32,516 nt of DNA, from the NCBI GenBank assembly GCA_937872465.1, contig CALMSR010000010.1:1-32516 (forward strand), read 5' to 3'. The position numbers were made by a program, and so were the translations under genes. Below, piece by piece: positions 23,632-32,516 of this stretch. The notes beneath the pieces were generated by a model. The model did not search any database. It was not told the DNA's origin and was given only the letters and a program-made list of their open reading frames with translations. The stretch is from an uncultured Paracoccaceae bacterium. Lineage in GTDB: Bacteria; Pseudomonadota; Alphaproteobacteria; Rhodobacterales; Rhodobacteraceae. Within the stretch, counting starts at the first letter, position 1; every line of letters starts with the position of its first letter.

Positions 23632-25290
23632 TCATGCGAAGATGCCTTGGGCGAACCAGCCCGCGGGGGCCTCGCCGCCGCGGGCCTCGAAGAGCCAGAG
23701 CCGGTCGCCCGCTTCCGTCTCCACCCGCCAGTAATCCCGCGGCCCCGAGCGCCAGGCGGGATCGTCGAGCCACCATTCCGGCGCGATGCGCTCCGGCCCG
23801 AAGGCCGCCGCCCGCCGCAGCGCGCGGCGGCGCCAGACGAAGTCGCGCGGCGGCGCCTCGCCGTCCCGCGGCGTCACCGGCTCGGGCGGGAAGATCACGA
23901 TCGGCCGCGGTGCCGCCGGCGCCGGCCAGTCCCGCGCCGGCGCCGAATAGGCCGCCGCCATCACCGTGGCGCCCTTCTCCGGCAGATGGCTCTCGGCGGG
24001 ATGCAGCCGGGTCAGCGCCTCGAGCCCGAGCCGCGCGCCGATCCGGCCCAGGAGCTCCGCCATGCCCTCGGGATCGCCGCCCTGCCGCGCGGCGGCCGCC
24101 GCCGCCGAGGCCGCGAGCTGGCCACGATGCTGGCGCGGGCTGAGCGGCTCCACCGCCACCGCCTCGAGCCGCAGCACCTCGATGCCGAAGCCCGCGTCGA
24201 TGCCGCCGAGCTTCAGCGCCAGCAGCGGCCGGATCGCCTCGGGCGCATCCGCGGGCCGCGCCAGCCCCAGCTCGCGCGTCTCCGCGCCGCCATCGACCCG
24301 CATCAGCGTCAGCCGAACCCGCCGCGCGCCCCGGCCCGCGGCGCGGAGCCGTGCGCAGAGCGGCGGCAGCAGCCGGTCGAGCCCGGCCAGCACGTCGGCC
24401 TCGAGCCCGATCGGCTCGGGGAAGGTCAACCGCAGCGCGAAGACATGCTCCGGCCGCGCCGGCGAGACCGGCTCGGGCGCGCGGCCCAGCGCCTTGTCGA
24501 GCCGGCGCACCACCTCCGGCCCCAGCCGTCGCGCCAGCTGCGCCCGCGGCAGCACCGCCACATCCTCGATCCGGCGCAGCCCCAGCCCCTGCAGCGCCTG
24601 GATCTCCGCCGCGCCGAGCCGCAGGGCGACCACCGGCAGCGGCCCGAGATGCGCCCGCGTCTCGCCCGGCGGCACGATCCGGCAGCCCCCGGCCGGCGGC
24701 CCGGCGACCGGCGGCGGTGCGCCGCCGCGCTCCCAGCGCCGCTTCTGCGCCCGCGACCGCGTGGCCCGCGCCTCCTGGTCGATGGCGTCCCCGGCATGAA
24801 CGGGCCCCGGGCCCGCGCCCGCGAACCGCGCCACCGCCCAGGCGGCGCCCGGCGTGTCGGCGATCCCCAGCCGCAGGCTCAGGCCGAGCCCCGCCGCCCC
24901 GGCCTCCACCGCCTCCGCCAGCCCCGCCTCGCCGCCGAAGAGATGCGCGCAGCCGGTCACGTCCAGCACCAGCGCCTCGCGCCCCTCCACGGCCACCCAG
25001 GGCGAGAACCGCCCGGCCCAGCGGCGGAGCGCGGCCAGGAAATCCGCCGCCCGCACCGCATCCTCGGGCCGGGTGACCAGATCGGGGCAGATCGCGCGCG
25101 CGTCCCCCAGCGCCATGCCGCGCCGCAGCCCGGCCGCCTCGGCCGCGGCCGCGAGGCTCGCCAGCACCAGCGCCCCGCCGGCCTCGGCCACGATCCCCAG
25201 CGGCCGGTCGGCGAGCTGCGGCTCGGCGCGCATCACCCGCTCCGCGTCGAGGCGCGGGAACCACAAGGACAGGATGCGGCGCTGCTGCAT
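23632..25290 (-). CDS. imuB: ImuB, Y-family polymerase-like mutagenesis protein
   Basis: ImuB is a catalytically inactive relative of Y-family polymerases that links DnaE2 to the sliding clamp during translesion synthesis. The 552 residues begin RRILSLWFPRLDAERV. LAAAAEAAGLRRGMALGDARAI, VLDVTGCAHLFGGE and LGIADTPGAAWAVARF follow, then the helix-hairpin-helix-like IQALQGLGLRRIEDVAVL, and the conserved end DYWRVETEAGDRLWLFEAR before WFAQGIFA. The acidic triad of active polymerases is not evident. The ATG at 25290 lies 18 bases from a LexA box, with no clear ribosome site. The usual partner imuA is absent upstream, where a divergent transporter gene begins, and dnaE2 is 473 bases downstream beyond an opposing small gene. 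Confidence 0.93.
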   Translation of the reverse strand: MQQRRILSLWFPRLDAERVMRAEPQLADRPLGIVAEAGGALVLASLAAAAEAAGLRRGMALGDARAICPDLVTRPEDAVRAADFLAALRRWAGRFSPWVAVEGREALVLDVTGCAHLFGGEAGLAEAVEAGAAGLGLSLRLGIADTPGAAWAVARFAGAGPGPVHAGDAIDQEARATRSRAQKRRWERGGAPPPVAGPPAGGCRIVPPGETRAHLGPLPVVALRLGAAEIQALQGLGLRRIEDVAVLPRAQLARRLGPEVVRRLDKALGRAPEPVSPARPEHVFALRLTFPEPIGLEADVLAGLDRLLPPLCARLRAAGRGARRVRLTLMRVDGGAETRELGLARPADAPEAIRPLLALKLGGIDAGFGIEVLRLEAVAVEPLSPRQHRGQLAASAAAAAARQGGDPEGMAELLGRIGARLGLEALTRLHPAESHLPEKGATVMAAAYSAPARDWPAPAAPRPIVIFPPEPVTPRDGEAPPRDFVWRRRALRRAAAFGPERIAPEWWLDDPAWRSGPRDYWRVETEAGDRLWLFEARGGEAPAGWFAQGIFA

Positions 25291-25308
25291 GACCGGTGGG
25301 ACTCGAAT

Positions 25309-25323
25309 GTTCCTGTTACGTTC
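25309..25323. promoter_or_regulatory. LexA (SOS) box upstream of imuB
   Basis: The sequence GTTC-CTGTTAC-GTTC is an exact direct repeat with seven bases between, the known alphaproteobacterial LexA operator; on the imuB strand it reads GAAC-N7-GAAC. It ends 18 bases from the imuB start, where repressor would block transcription. The MFS gene starts 117 bases away on the other side and could also be affected. Confidence 0.88.
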
Positions 25324-25440
25324 CAGAATATCCGAGTCCGGCGCGGAGTCGAGTCCCGGCCGCGCCGGGACCCCGCGAGGCCGCTGGACGCCACGGCATA
25401 CCGCGGATAGGAGGGGGCGTTCCGAACCTCCGTGATCCCG

Positions 25441-26589
25441 ATGTCCAGCGAGCGCATGCGCCTCTTCGCCCTGCAGACGGTCTTCGCCCTCAACGGGCTG
25501 GGCCTCGCCGTCTGGTTTCCGCGCATCCCAGACGTGAAGGCCGCGCTCGGGCTCGACGTGCTCGCCCTCGCCTTCAGCCTCTTCGGCCTGCCGGCCGGGA
25601 CGATGCTGGGCTTTCTCGTGGTGGGCCGCGTCAGCCGCCGCCTCGGCCTCAAGCGCACCTGCCTCTGGGGCGGATCGATCTTCCTGCTGAGCTTCATCGG
25701 TCCGGCGCTCGCGTCGAGCGCGCTGGCGCTCGGGCTGACGCTCTTCCTCTGCGGCCTTTCCATCGCGACGATCGAAGTGGCGATGAACGCCAAGGCGAGC
25801 CAGACCGAACGCGTGCTGAAGCGCCGGATCATGACCCGCTGCCACGCCTTCTGGAGCTTCGGCACCGTCACCGGCGCGCTGATCGGCGGCGCCTTCGCGC
25901 AATGGGAGGTGAGCTTCCTCGCCCAGCAGCTGCTGCTGCAGCCGGTCTTCGCGGCGCTGAACGTGGTGGCCGCACTCCGGCTCATGCCCGACGAGCCTGT
26001 GCAGGACGCCCCCGCCGGACGCTTCGTGCTGCCGAGCCGCGCCCTGCTGATCCTCTGCCTCGTGCCGATCGGCGCGCTCCTGACCGAGGGCGCGATGATG
26101 GAATGGTCGGCACTGCTCCTGCGCGAGCATGTAGGGGCGAGCCCCTTCGCCACCGCCGCGACCTTCGCGGTCTTCGCGCTCTCCATGGCGCTCACCCGGC
26201 TGGCCGGCGACCGGCTGGCGGAAGCCTTCGGGCCGCAGAGGGTCATCACCCGCTCGGCGCTGCTGATGGGGATCGCCATGCTCGGCTTCGGCCTCTCGCC
26301 GGGCCTCTGGCTCTCGGTGCCGATGGCGGCGCTGGCCGGCCTCGGCTGCGGCAACATCTATCCGCTGACCATGTCGGTGGTCGGCCAGCTGCCGGGCGCC
26401 CGCACCGAGCGGAACGTGGCGACCCTGGCGCTGATCGCCTTCACGGCCTTCCTCGTAGGCCCGCCGGCAATCGGGATCATGGCGCAGCTGCTCGGCCTGC
26501 CGATGGCGCTGGCGGCGCTGGCGCCGCTCGGGCTCGTCCCGCTCCTGCTCATGGCGCCGGCGAAGCCGCCCCGGACCACCTCCGGCTGA
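25441..26589 (+). CDS. MFS transporter (YbjJ-like)
   Basis: This inner-membrane transporter of the major facilitator superfamily has 382 residues and 12 predicted hydrophobic segments. The N-terminal FALNGLGLAVWFPRIPDVKAALGL region with a GRVSRRLGLKR loop between helices 2 and 3, and LEVAMNAKA-like text in helix 4-5 (IEVAMNAKAS), are typical of the YbjJ group. Members of that group are linked to sugar or drug export, and the substrate here is unknown. The start is uncertain: ATG at 25441 lacks a close ribosome site, while GTG at 25432 lies 14 bases after AGGAGGGGG. It is divergent from imuB across the LexA box and convergent with the deaminase gene. Confidence 0.86.
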   Translation: MSSERMRLFALQTVFALNGLGLAVWFPRIPDVKAALGLDVLALAFSLFGLPAGTMLGFLVVGRVSRRLGLKRTCLWGGSIFLLSFIGPALASSALALGLTLFLCGLSIATIEVAMNAKASQTERVLKRRIMTRCHAFWSFGTVTGALIGGAFAQWEVSFLAQQLLLQPVFAALNVVAALRLMPDEPVQDAPAGRFVLPSRALLILCLVPIGALLTEGAMMEWSALLLREHVGASPFATAATFAVFALSMALTRLAGDRLAEAFGPQRVITRSALLMGIAMLGFGLSPGLWLSVPMAALAGLGCGNIYPLTMSVVGQLPGARTERNVATLALIAFTAFLVGPPAIGIMAQLLGLPMALAALAPLGLVPLLLMAPAKPPRTTSG

Positions 26590-26590
26590 A

Positions 26591-26604
26591 CCGCCGCGCG
26601 GCGG
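26591..26604. terminator. Palindrome between convergent genes, possible terminator
   Basis: CCGCCGCGCGGCGG is a perfect 14-base palindrome lying wholly inside the 18-base gap between the MFS stop and the deaminase stop. It may end both transcripts, but it lacks a T-run and a loop. Confidence 0.4.
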
Positions 26605-26607
26605 CGC

Positions 26608-27948
26608 CTATGCCATCAGCCGCGCCACCGCCGCGCCGGCCTCGGCGGCGAGGCGTTCGGGCTCGACGGTGCAGAGCCGCCCCCCGGCGACCACCTTCCG
26701 CCCCTCCACGATCAGGTCGCGCACCGGCAGCGGGCCGCAGAGCACCAGGGCCGCGACCGGATCCCAGGCGCCGGCCGCCTCGAGCCCGGTCACGTCCCAG
26801 ATCGCGAGATCGGCGCGCTTGCCCGGCGCCAGCGCGCCGCAATCCTCGCGGCCGAGCACCTGCGCCCCGCCGAGCGTCGCGATCTCCAGCACCTCGCGCG
26901 CGCTCATCGCATCCGCCCCGCGGGAGACGCGCTGCAGCAGCATCGCCATGCGCGCCTCGGCGACCATGTTGCTCGAATCGTTGGAGGCGGATCCGTCGAC
27001 GCCGAGCCCGACCTTCACCCCGGCGTCGCGCATGGCGCGTACCGGCGCGATGCCCGAGCCGAGGCGGCTGTTCGAGCAGGGGCAATGCGCGACCCCGGTG
27101 CGCGACCGGGAGAAGAGGTCGATCTCGCCCGCGTCGAGCTTGACGCAATGGGCATGCCAGACATCCGCGCCGGTCCAGCCCAAGTCCTCGGCGTACTGGC
27201 CGGGCCGGCAGCCGAAATTCGCCAGCGAATAGGCGATGTCCTCGTCGTTCTCGGCCAGATGCGTGTGCAGCATCACCCCTTTTTCGCGGGCGAGCAGCGC
27301 CGCGTCGCGCATCAGCTCCCGGCTGACCGAGAAGGGCGAGCAGGGCGCGAGGCCGACCCGCACCATCGCGCCGGGGGCCGGGTCGTGGAAGCCGTCGACG
27401 ACCCGGATGCAATCCTCGAGGATGGCCGCCTCCTCCTCCACCACGCTGTCGGGCGGCAGGCCGCCCTTGCTCTGGCCGATGCTCATCGCGCCGCGCGTGG
27501 CGTGGAAGCGCAGGCCGATCTCGGCGGCGGCCTCGATCGAATGCTCGAGCCGGGCGCCGTTGGGAAAGAGATAGAGATGGTCGGAGCTGAGCGTGCAGCC
27601 CGAGAGCGCCAGCTCGGCGAGCCCCAGCCGGGCGGAGACGCGGATCTCCTCGGGCCCCATGCGCGCCCAGATCGGATAGAGCGATTGCAGCCAGCCGAAG
27701 AGCAGCGCGTCCTGGGCGGCGGGGACCGCGCGGGTCAGGGTCTGGAACAGGTGGTGATGGGTGTTCACGAGCCCCGGCGTCACCACGCAGCCCGCCGCGT
27801 CGAGGATCTCGGCGCCGGGCGCATCCAGCCCCGCCCCCACCGCCGCGACGACGCCACCGCGGATCAGCAGGTCGGCATCGGCGAGCTCGCGCCGGTCGGA
27901 ATCCATGGTCACGATCGAGCGGGCCTTGCGAATCAGGATGTCGGGCAT
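26608..27948 (-). CDS. 8-oxoguanine deaminase (amidohydrolase family)
   Basis: This 446-residue zinc-dependent enzyme of the amidohydrolase superfamily most probably converts 8-oxoguanine to uric acid and ammonia, detoxifying or salvaging an oxidised base. The metal-binding HHH motif (THHH, residues 64-66) follows CVVTPGLVN. Later come SSDHLYLFPNG, the GGLPPDSVV and APCSPFSVSRELM segments, HTHLAEN, HAHCVKLD and GVDGSASNDSSN, all of which fit the 8-oxoguanine deaminase group better than guanine or chlorohydrolase relatives. The ATG at 27948 follows GAGGA, which overlaps the stop region of the kinase gene nine bases upstream, so the two are coupled. No direct link to acetate is known. Its presence beside SOS genes may reflect an oxidative DNA-damage theme. 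Confidence 0.85.
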   Translation of the reverse strand: MPDILIRKARSIVTMDSDRRELADADLLIRGGVVAAVGAGLDAPGAEILDAAGCVVTPGLVNTHHHLFQTLTRAVPAAQDALLFGWLQSLYPIWARMGPEEIRVSARLGLAELALSGCTLSSDHLYLFPNGARLEHSIEAAAEIGLRFHATRGAMSIGQSKGGLPPDSVVEEEAAILEDCIRVVDGFHDPAPGAMVRVGLAPCSPFSVSRELMRDAALLAREKGVMLHTHLAENDEDIAYSLANFGCRPGQYAEDLGWTGADVWHAHCVKLDAGEIDLFSRSRTGVAHCPCSNSRLGSGIAPVRAMRDAGVKVGLGVDGSASNDSSNMVAEARMAMLLQRVSRGADAMSAREVLEIATLGGAQVLGREDCGALAPGKRADLAIWDVTGLEAAGAWDPVAALVLCGPLPVRDLIVEGRKVVAGGRLCTVEPERLAAEAGAAVARLMA

Positions 27949-27957
27949 GGTCGGTCC

Positions 27958-30690
27958 TCAACTGGCGGCGCGGGTTCGGAATTGGTCGGGATCGGCATCG
28001 GCCGCGGCGCCGGAAAGCGCGGCCTTGCGCGGCAGGATCACCCGGAAGGTCGCGCCCGGTCCCCCGGGCAAGAGGATCAGGTCGCCGCCGAGATTGCGCA
28101 TGATCTCGCGGCTGATCGGCAGGCCGAGCCCGGCGCTGCCGGCGAGATTGGCCTCGCCGAGCCGGGCGAATTTCTCGAAGATCTCGTCCCGCTCGCCCGC
28201 GGGGATCCCCGGGCCGTGGTCGGAGACGTCGATATGGGCCCCGGAATCGCTCTCGCCGACCGAGATGGTCAGTTCCGGGACCTCGCCGCAGCCGTATTTC
28301 ACCGCGTTCGACACCAGATTGATGACCACTTGGGCCACGCGGTCGAAATCGGTCTCCACCGCGAGATCGCTGCCCTGATAGGCGCGCGCCACGGCGATGT
28401 CGGAGGCGGTCAGCAGGCCCTCGGTGCTGGCGAGCGCGCGGTCGATCACGTCGACGAGGCGCACCGGCGCGATGTTGAAGGTCACGCGCCCGGATTCGAG
28501 GAAGGAGAGATCGAGGATCTCGTCGAGCAGCCGCGTCAGCCGCTGGCTCTCCTCGCGGATGATGCCGAGGAAGCGCTTGGCGTTCTCGGTGGAGACGTCG
28601 GGCATGTCCCCGAGGATCTCGGCGAAGGAGCGGATCGAGGTCATCGGCGTCCTGAGCTCGTGGCTGACCTGGCTGAGGAAGGCGTCCTTGAGCGCATCCA
28701 TGCGCTTGAGCGCGGCATTGGCCTCGCGGAGCTGGCTGGCGGTCTCCTCGAGCTCGCGGGACTGGCGTTCCAGGCTGCGCTTGGCGTCGATGAGCTGGAG
28801 CGTCTCGTCGGCGATGCGCATCAGCCCGTCGACCGAGACGGTGCCGCGCCCGGCGAGCTGGCTCACGAGCTCGTGCGCCGAAGCGGCGCCGACCGAGCCG
28901 GCGAGCTCGCGCTCGAGGCTCTGGATGAAGCCGTCGGTGGCGTCGGGCAGCCCTGCGGCCTTGCCCTGGCGCCGGGCCTCCCTGGCGAAGAGCGTCTGGG
29001 CCGGCTCCGGGCCGAGGATGCGGTTGGCCAGCGCCAGCAGATCCTCGGCCGCGGCGCTGCGCTCCACCAGACCGGGGCCGGCCGCCGAGAGGCGGAAGAC
29101 GTCGACGAACTGCGCGGCCTGGAATTCCTCGAGCGGCCGTGGCGTCGTGGCGAGCGAGACGCCGACGAAGAGGCCGACATTGGCCACCATGCTCCAGAAG
29201 ATCGAATGCACCAGCGGGTCGAGCCCCTCGAAGCCGAAGAGCGCGCGCGGCCTGAGCGCGGCGATGCCGAGGAGCCCGTGCTCGATGGTGTCGAGCGACA
29301 TCACCACCGCGCCCTCGAAGCTCGGCAGGAAGAGCGTATAGGCCCAGATCACGAAGCCGCCGGCGAGCCCGGCGAGCGCGCCGGCGCGGGTCGCGCCGCG
29401 CCAGTAGAGCGCGCCGACCAGCGCCGGCGCGACCTGGGCCATGCCGGCGAAGGAGATCAGGCCGATGGCGGCCAGCGCGCGCGGGGCGCTGACCAGGAAA
29501 TAGAGATAGCCGAGGCCGAGGATGGCGACGATCGACAGTCGCCGGCTCAGCAGGAGCACCCGCCGCAGGTCGCCGCGCTGCCCGGCGCCGTCGCCCCAGT
29601 GCAGCCAGAGCGGAATGATGATGTGGTTCGAGACCATGGTCGAAAGCGCGATGGTCGCCACGATCACCATCGAGGTCGCCGCCGAGAAGCCGCCGAGGAA
29701 GGCGAAGAGCGCGAGCCCGTGCTGGCCGGCGGCGAGCGGGACCGAGAGCACGAAGAGATCGGGATTGGCCTCCGCCCCCTGGGTCGCGATGCCGGCGATC
29801 GCGATCGGCAGGACGAAGAGCGAGATCAGCGCGAGATAGAGCGGGAAGGCCCAGGCCGCCGTGGCCAGCTGCCGCTCGTCGGTGGCCTCGACCACCAGGA
29901 CCTGGAACATTCGCGGCAGGCAGATGATCGCGGCCGCGGCGAGGAAGGTCAGCGTGACCCAGCGCGGGGTGAAGATCGCATCGGCCTCGGCGATATGCGG
30001 CGGCATCTGCGCGAAGACCGCCGCGGGGCCGGGAAAGAGGCCCCAGACCACGAAACCGCCGACCGCGAGCAGCGCCATGAGCTTGACGACCGCCTCGACC
30101 GCGATGGCGGCGACCACGCCGTGGTGGCGTTCGTTGGCGTCGACGTTGCGCGTCCCGAAGAGAATGGTGAAGGCCGCGAGCCCCGCCGCGACCCAGAGCG
30201 CGGTCGCCGCCGGCCCCATCGCGGGCGCATGCGACCCTTCCTCGGCGGCGAAGGCCGCGAAGCTCAGGGTCAGCGATTTCAGCTGCAGGGCGATGTAGGG
30301 CGTCGAGCCGATCACCGCGAGCAGGGTGACGGCGACGCCCAGAAGCCCGCTCTTGCCGTAGCGCGACGAGATCAGATCGGCGATCGAGGTGATTCGCTGG
30401 GTCTGGCCGATGCGGATCAGCTTGCGCGGCAGGAAGTACCAGGCGACGAAGACCAGCGTCGGGCCGAGATAGATCGGCAGGAACTCGAGGCCGCCCCGCG
30501 CCGCCGATCCCACCGCGCCGTAGAAGGTCCAGGCGGTGCAATAGACCGAAAGCGACAGCGTGTAGACATAAGGAGAGCGCAGCCAGCCGTGCCTGCCCGC
30601 CTTTGCCCGCCGTTCGGCCCAGAAGGCGATGGCGAAGAGGAACGCGACATAGGCGAGGCTGGCGGTGACGAGGAGGTTCCAGCTCGGCAC
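27958..30690 (-). CDS. Transporter-fused sensor histidine kinase (SSS-HK, CbrA-like)
   Basis: This 910-residue membrane protein joins a sodium/solute-symporter domain to a histidine kinase. Residues 1 to about 490 hold some 13 membrane segments with SSS features (YTLSLSVYCTAWTFYGAVG, LPIYLGPTLVF, GGFSAATSMVIV). A linker and a coiled coil (about 600-665) follow, in the place where the STAC domain of this family sits. The H-box SHELRTP has the phosphorylated His677. The ATP-binding domain shows an N-box (INLVSNAVKYG), DHGPGIP and GLGLPISREI. No PAS and no receiver domain are seen, so an external partner is needed. The GTG start at 30690 follows GGGGAAGG and lies five bases after the small membrane gene. 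Its position opposite acs suggests it senses acetate or a related carbon source. Confidence 0.9.
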   Translation of the reverse strand: MPSWNLLVTASLAYVAFLFAIAFWAERRAKAGRHGWLRSPYVYTLSLSVYCTAWTFYGAVGSAARGGLEFLPIYLGPTLVFVAWYFLPRKLIRIGQTQRITSIADLISSRYGKSGLLGVAVTLLAVIGSTPYIALQLKSLTLSFAAFAAEEGSHAPAMGPAATALWVAAGLAAFTILFGTRNVDANERHHGVVAAIAVEAVVKLMALLAVGGFVVWGLFPGPAAVFAQMPPHIAEADAIFTPRWVTLTFLAAAAIICLPRMFQVLVVEATDERQLATAAWAFPLYLALISLFVLPIAIAGIATQGAEANPDLFVLSVPLAAGQHGLALFAFLGGFSAATSMVIVATIALSTMVSNHIIIPLWLHWGDGAGQRGDLRRVLLLSRRLSIVAILGLGYLYFLVSAPRALAAIGLISFAGMAQVAPALVGALYWRGATRAGALAGLAGGFVIWAYTLFLPSFEGAVVMSLDTIEHGLLGIAALRPRALFGFEGLDPLVHSIFWSMVANVGLFVGVSLATTPRPLEEFQAAQFVDVFRLSAAGPGLVERSAAAEDLLALANRILGPEPAQTLFAREARRQGKAAGLPDATDGFIQSLERELAGSVGAASAHELVSQLAGRGTVSVDGLMRIADETLQLIDAKRSLERQSRELEETASQLREANAALKRMDALKDAFLSQVSHELRTPMTSIRSFAEILGDMPDVSTENAKRFLGIIREESQRLTRLLDEILDLSFLESGRVTFNIAPVRLVDVIDRALASTEGLLTASDIAVARAYQGSDLAVETDFDRVAQVVINLVSNAVKYGCGEVPELTISVGESDSGAHIDVSDHGPGIPAGERDEIFEKFARLGEANLAGSAGLGLPISREIMRNLGGDLILLPGGPGATFRVILPRKAALSGAAADADPDQFRTRAAS

Positions 30691-30695
30691 GGGGC

Positions 30696-30974
30696 TCAGC
30701 CTTCCCCGTCGTCGGCGCGCAGCCGCCCGGCGAGCCGCGCGGTCGCGGCGATCAGGGCGAGCCAGACGCCGAAGACATAGAGCACGCCGACCGGGATGCC
30801 GGCGAGGTGCCCGGCATGCGCGACGACATTCGCGAAGGGCGAGGCCAGAAGCACGACCCCGAGCAGCGGCAGCACGAGCGCGACATCGCGCCGCCGGCGC
30901 CGGGCCGCGGCCTCGCGCGCGAGCGGCAGGGCTGCCCGATCCGGCGAAGAAGACTCGCGGTCCTGGTCGGACAT
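30696..30974 (-). CDS. Small two-helix membrane protein upstream of the kinase
   Basis: A 92-residue protein with a charged arginine-rich N-terminus (REAAARRRRRD) and two hydrophobic segments (about 31-48 and 57-80) separated by FANVVAHAGHLAGIP. It resembles small unnamed membrane proteins found directly before SSS-histidine kinases, comparable to the DUF4212 partner of the ActP-type symporter, so it may be an accessory subunit of the kinase. No enzymatic motif is visible. The ATG at 30974 follows GGGGGGCGCC, a sequence close to that before actP. The kinase GTG lies five bases past the stop. Confidence 0.75.
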   Translation of the reverse strand: MSDQDRESSSPDRAALPLAREAAARRRRRDVALVLPLLGVVLLASPFANVVAHAGHLAGIPVGVLYVFGVWLALIAATARLAGRLRADDGEG

Positions 30975-31073
30975 GGCGCCCCCCGAGGCAAGGTCCGCGT
31001 GACGATGCGGCCGGGACGGAGCTTACGGGCGCGAGGGCATGGAGGGCAATCCCGCAGCCGGCGCCGGGCATTC

Positions 31074-31106
31074 TGCCGCAGCGCAACATTTATATGGTTT
31101 TACAAC
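31074..31106. promoter_or_regulatory. Element shared with the actP upstream region (copy 2)
   Basis: On the plus strand this element begins TGCCGCAGCGCAACATTTAT and ends GGTTTTACAAC. It aligns with 13480-13513. It lies between the acs and kinase genes, about 100 bases from the small membrane gene and 150 from acs, and overlaps the -35 region of the proposed acs promoter. A shared regulator of acs, the kinase and actP would explain it, but this is unproven. Confidence 0.3.
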
Positions 31107-31127
31107 GTTCGGAAGACTGAATATAAC
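31099..31127 (+). promoter_or_regulatory. Probable promoter of acs
   Basis: TTTACA at 31099-31104 and TATAAC at 31122-31127 are separated by exactly 17 bases. Each differs from the general housekeeping consensus in one position. The start of transcription would be near 31134, about 120 bases before the acs ATG. The remaining leader to the gene contains no obvious structure that I can define. Confidence 0.55.
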
Positions 31128-31255
31128 CCTGCGCCAGAGGCGCGGGGGGCCGGCGGCCGGGTGCCGTCAATTCCGTGTCGGAACGTCCGAAGTCCATCGC
31201 CGGTCCGGGTGCATTTCCGGTCCCGCGCAGGCAGTTCATGGAGTGGATACGCCAG

Positions 31256-32516
<1,261 letters not shown>

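Noticed and set aside
27085..30780. Plus-strand frame of more than 1200 codons opposite the kinase and deaminase
   Set aside because: It is antisense to two well supported genes and its translation is charged low-complexity text without domains.

Overview
The window is a GC-rich, gene-dense piece of a bacterial chromosome, most likely from an alphaproteobacterium of the Rhodobacterales type. The reasons are a LexA site of the alphaproteobacterial form (GTTC-N7-GTTC) in front of imuB, the ligase-associated repair pair, and the acetate cluster built from a DUF4212 small subunit, an SSS symporter and a DUF294 protein. These assignments were made by reading motifs only. No database search was run. 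I saw no rRNA, tRNA, insertion sequence, phage gene or CRISPR array.

Layout. (1) 1-2454, plus strand: the 3' part of a ligase-associated DNA exonuclease and a complete ATP-dependent DNA ligase, stop-start overlapped. (2) 2455-2880: a non-coding convergent gap with a strong hairpin. (3) 2881-7416, minus strand: a five-gene branched-chain-amino-acid/amide-type ABC importer in the order Tat-exported binding protein, LivH, LivM, LivG, LivF. Several of its genes start with TTG or GTG. (4) 7602-8762, plus: an exported serine hydrolase of the class C beta-lactamase fold. (5) 8773-10197, minus: an unrecognised polytopic membrane protein. (6) 10458-11201, minus: uppS. (7) 11344-17946, minus: an acetate-uptake module made of an SSS symporter, its DUF4212 small subunit, a cNMP/CBS/DUF294 protein, a membrane PAS protein fused to a DnaQ-type exonuclease, and a stand-alone CheY-like receiver. 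(8) 18027-20313, minus: a MraY/WecA-type glycosyl-phosphate transferase and galE. (9) 20334-25323: a rearranged SOS mutagenesis cassette with dnaE2 (short at its C-terminus), a 60-codon gene on the opposite strand, imuB and a LexA box; imuA is absent. (10) 25441-26589, plus: an MFS transporter. (11) 26608-30974, minus: a small membrane protein, a transporter-fused (CbrA-like) histidine kinase and an 8-oxoguanine deaminase. (12) 31256 to the end, plus: acs, divergent from the kinase operon and cut by the window edge.

How the genes fit together. Regions 7 and 11-12 look like two halves of one acetate system: uptake (ActP and small subunit), activation (Acs), sensing (SSS-histidine kinase, receiver) and two proteins of unclear role, DUF294 and the exonuclease. 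About 10 kb of cell-envelope sugar and DNA-damage genes lies between the halves. The gaps upstream of the actP operon and of acs share a related 33-34-base element.

The points most worth a second look are the damaged-looking dnaE2-galE junction (polymerase without its usual C-terminal OB region, epimerase without an ATG), the membrane sensor-exonuclease fusion, and the shared intergenic element.
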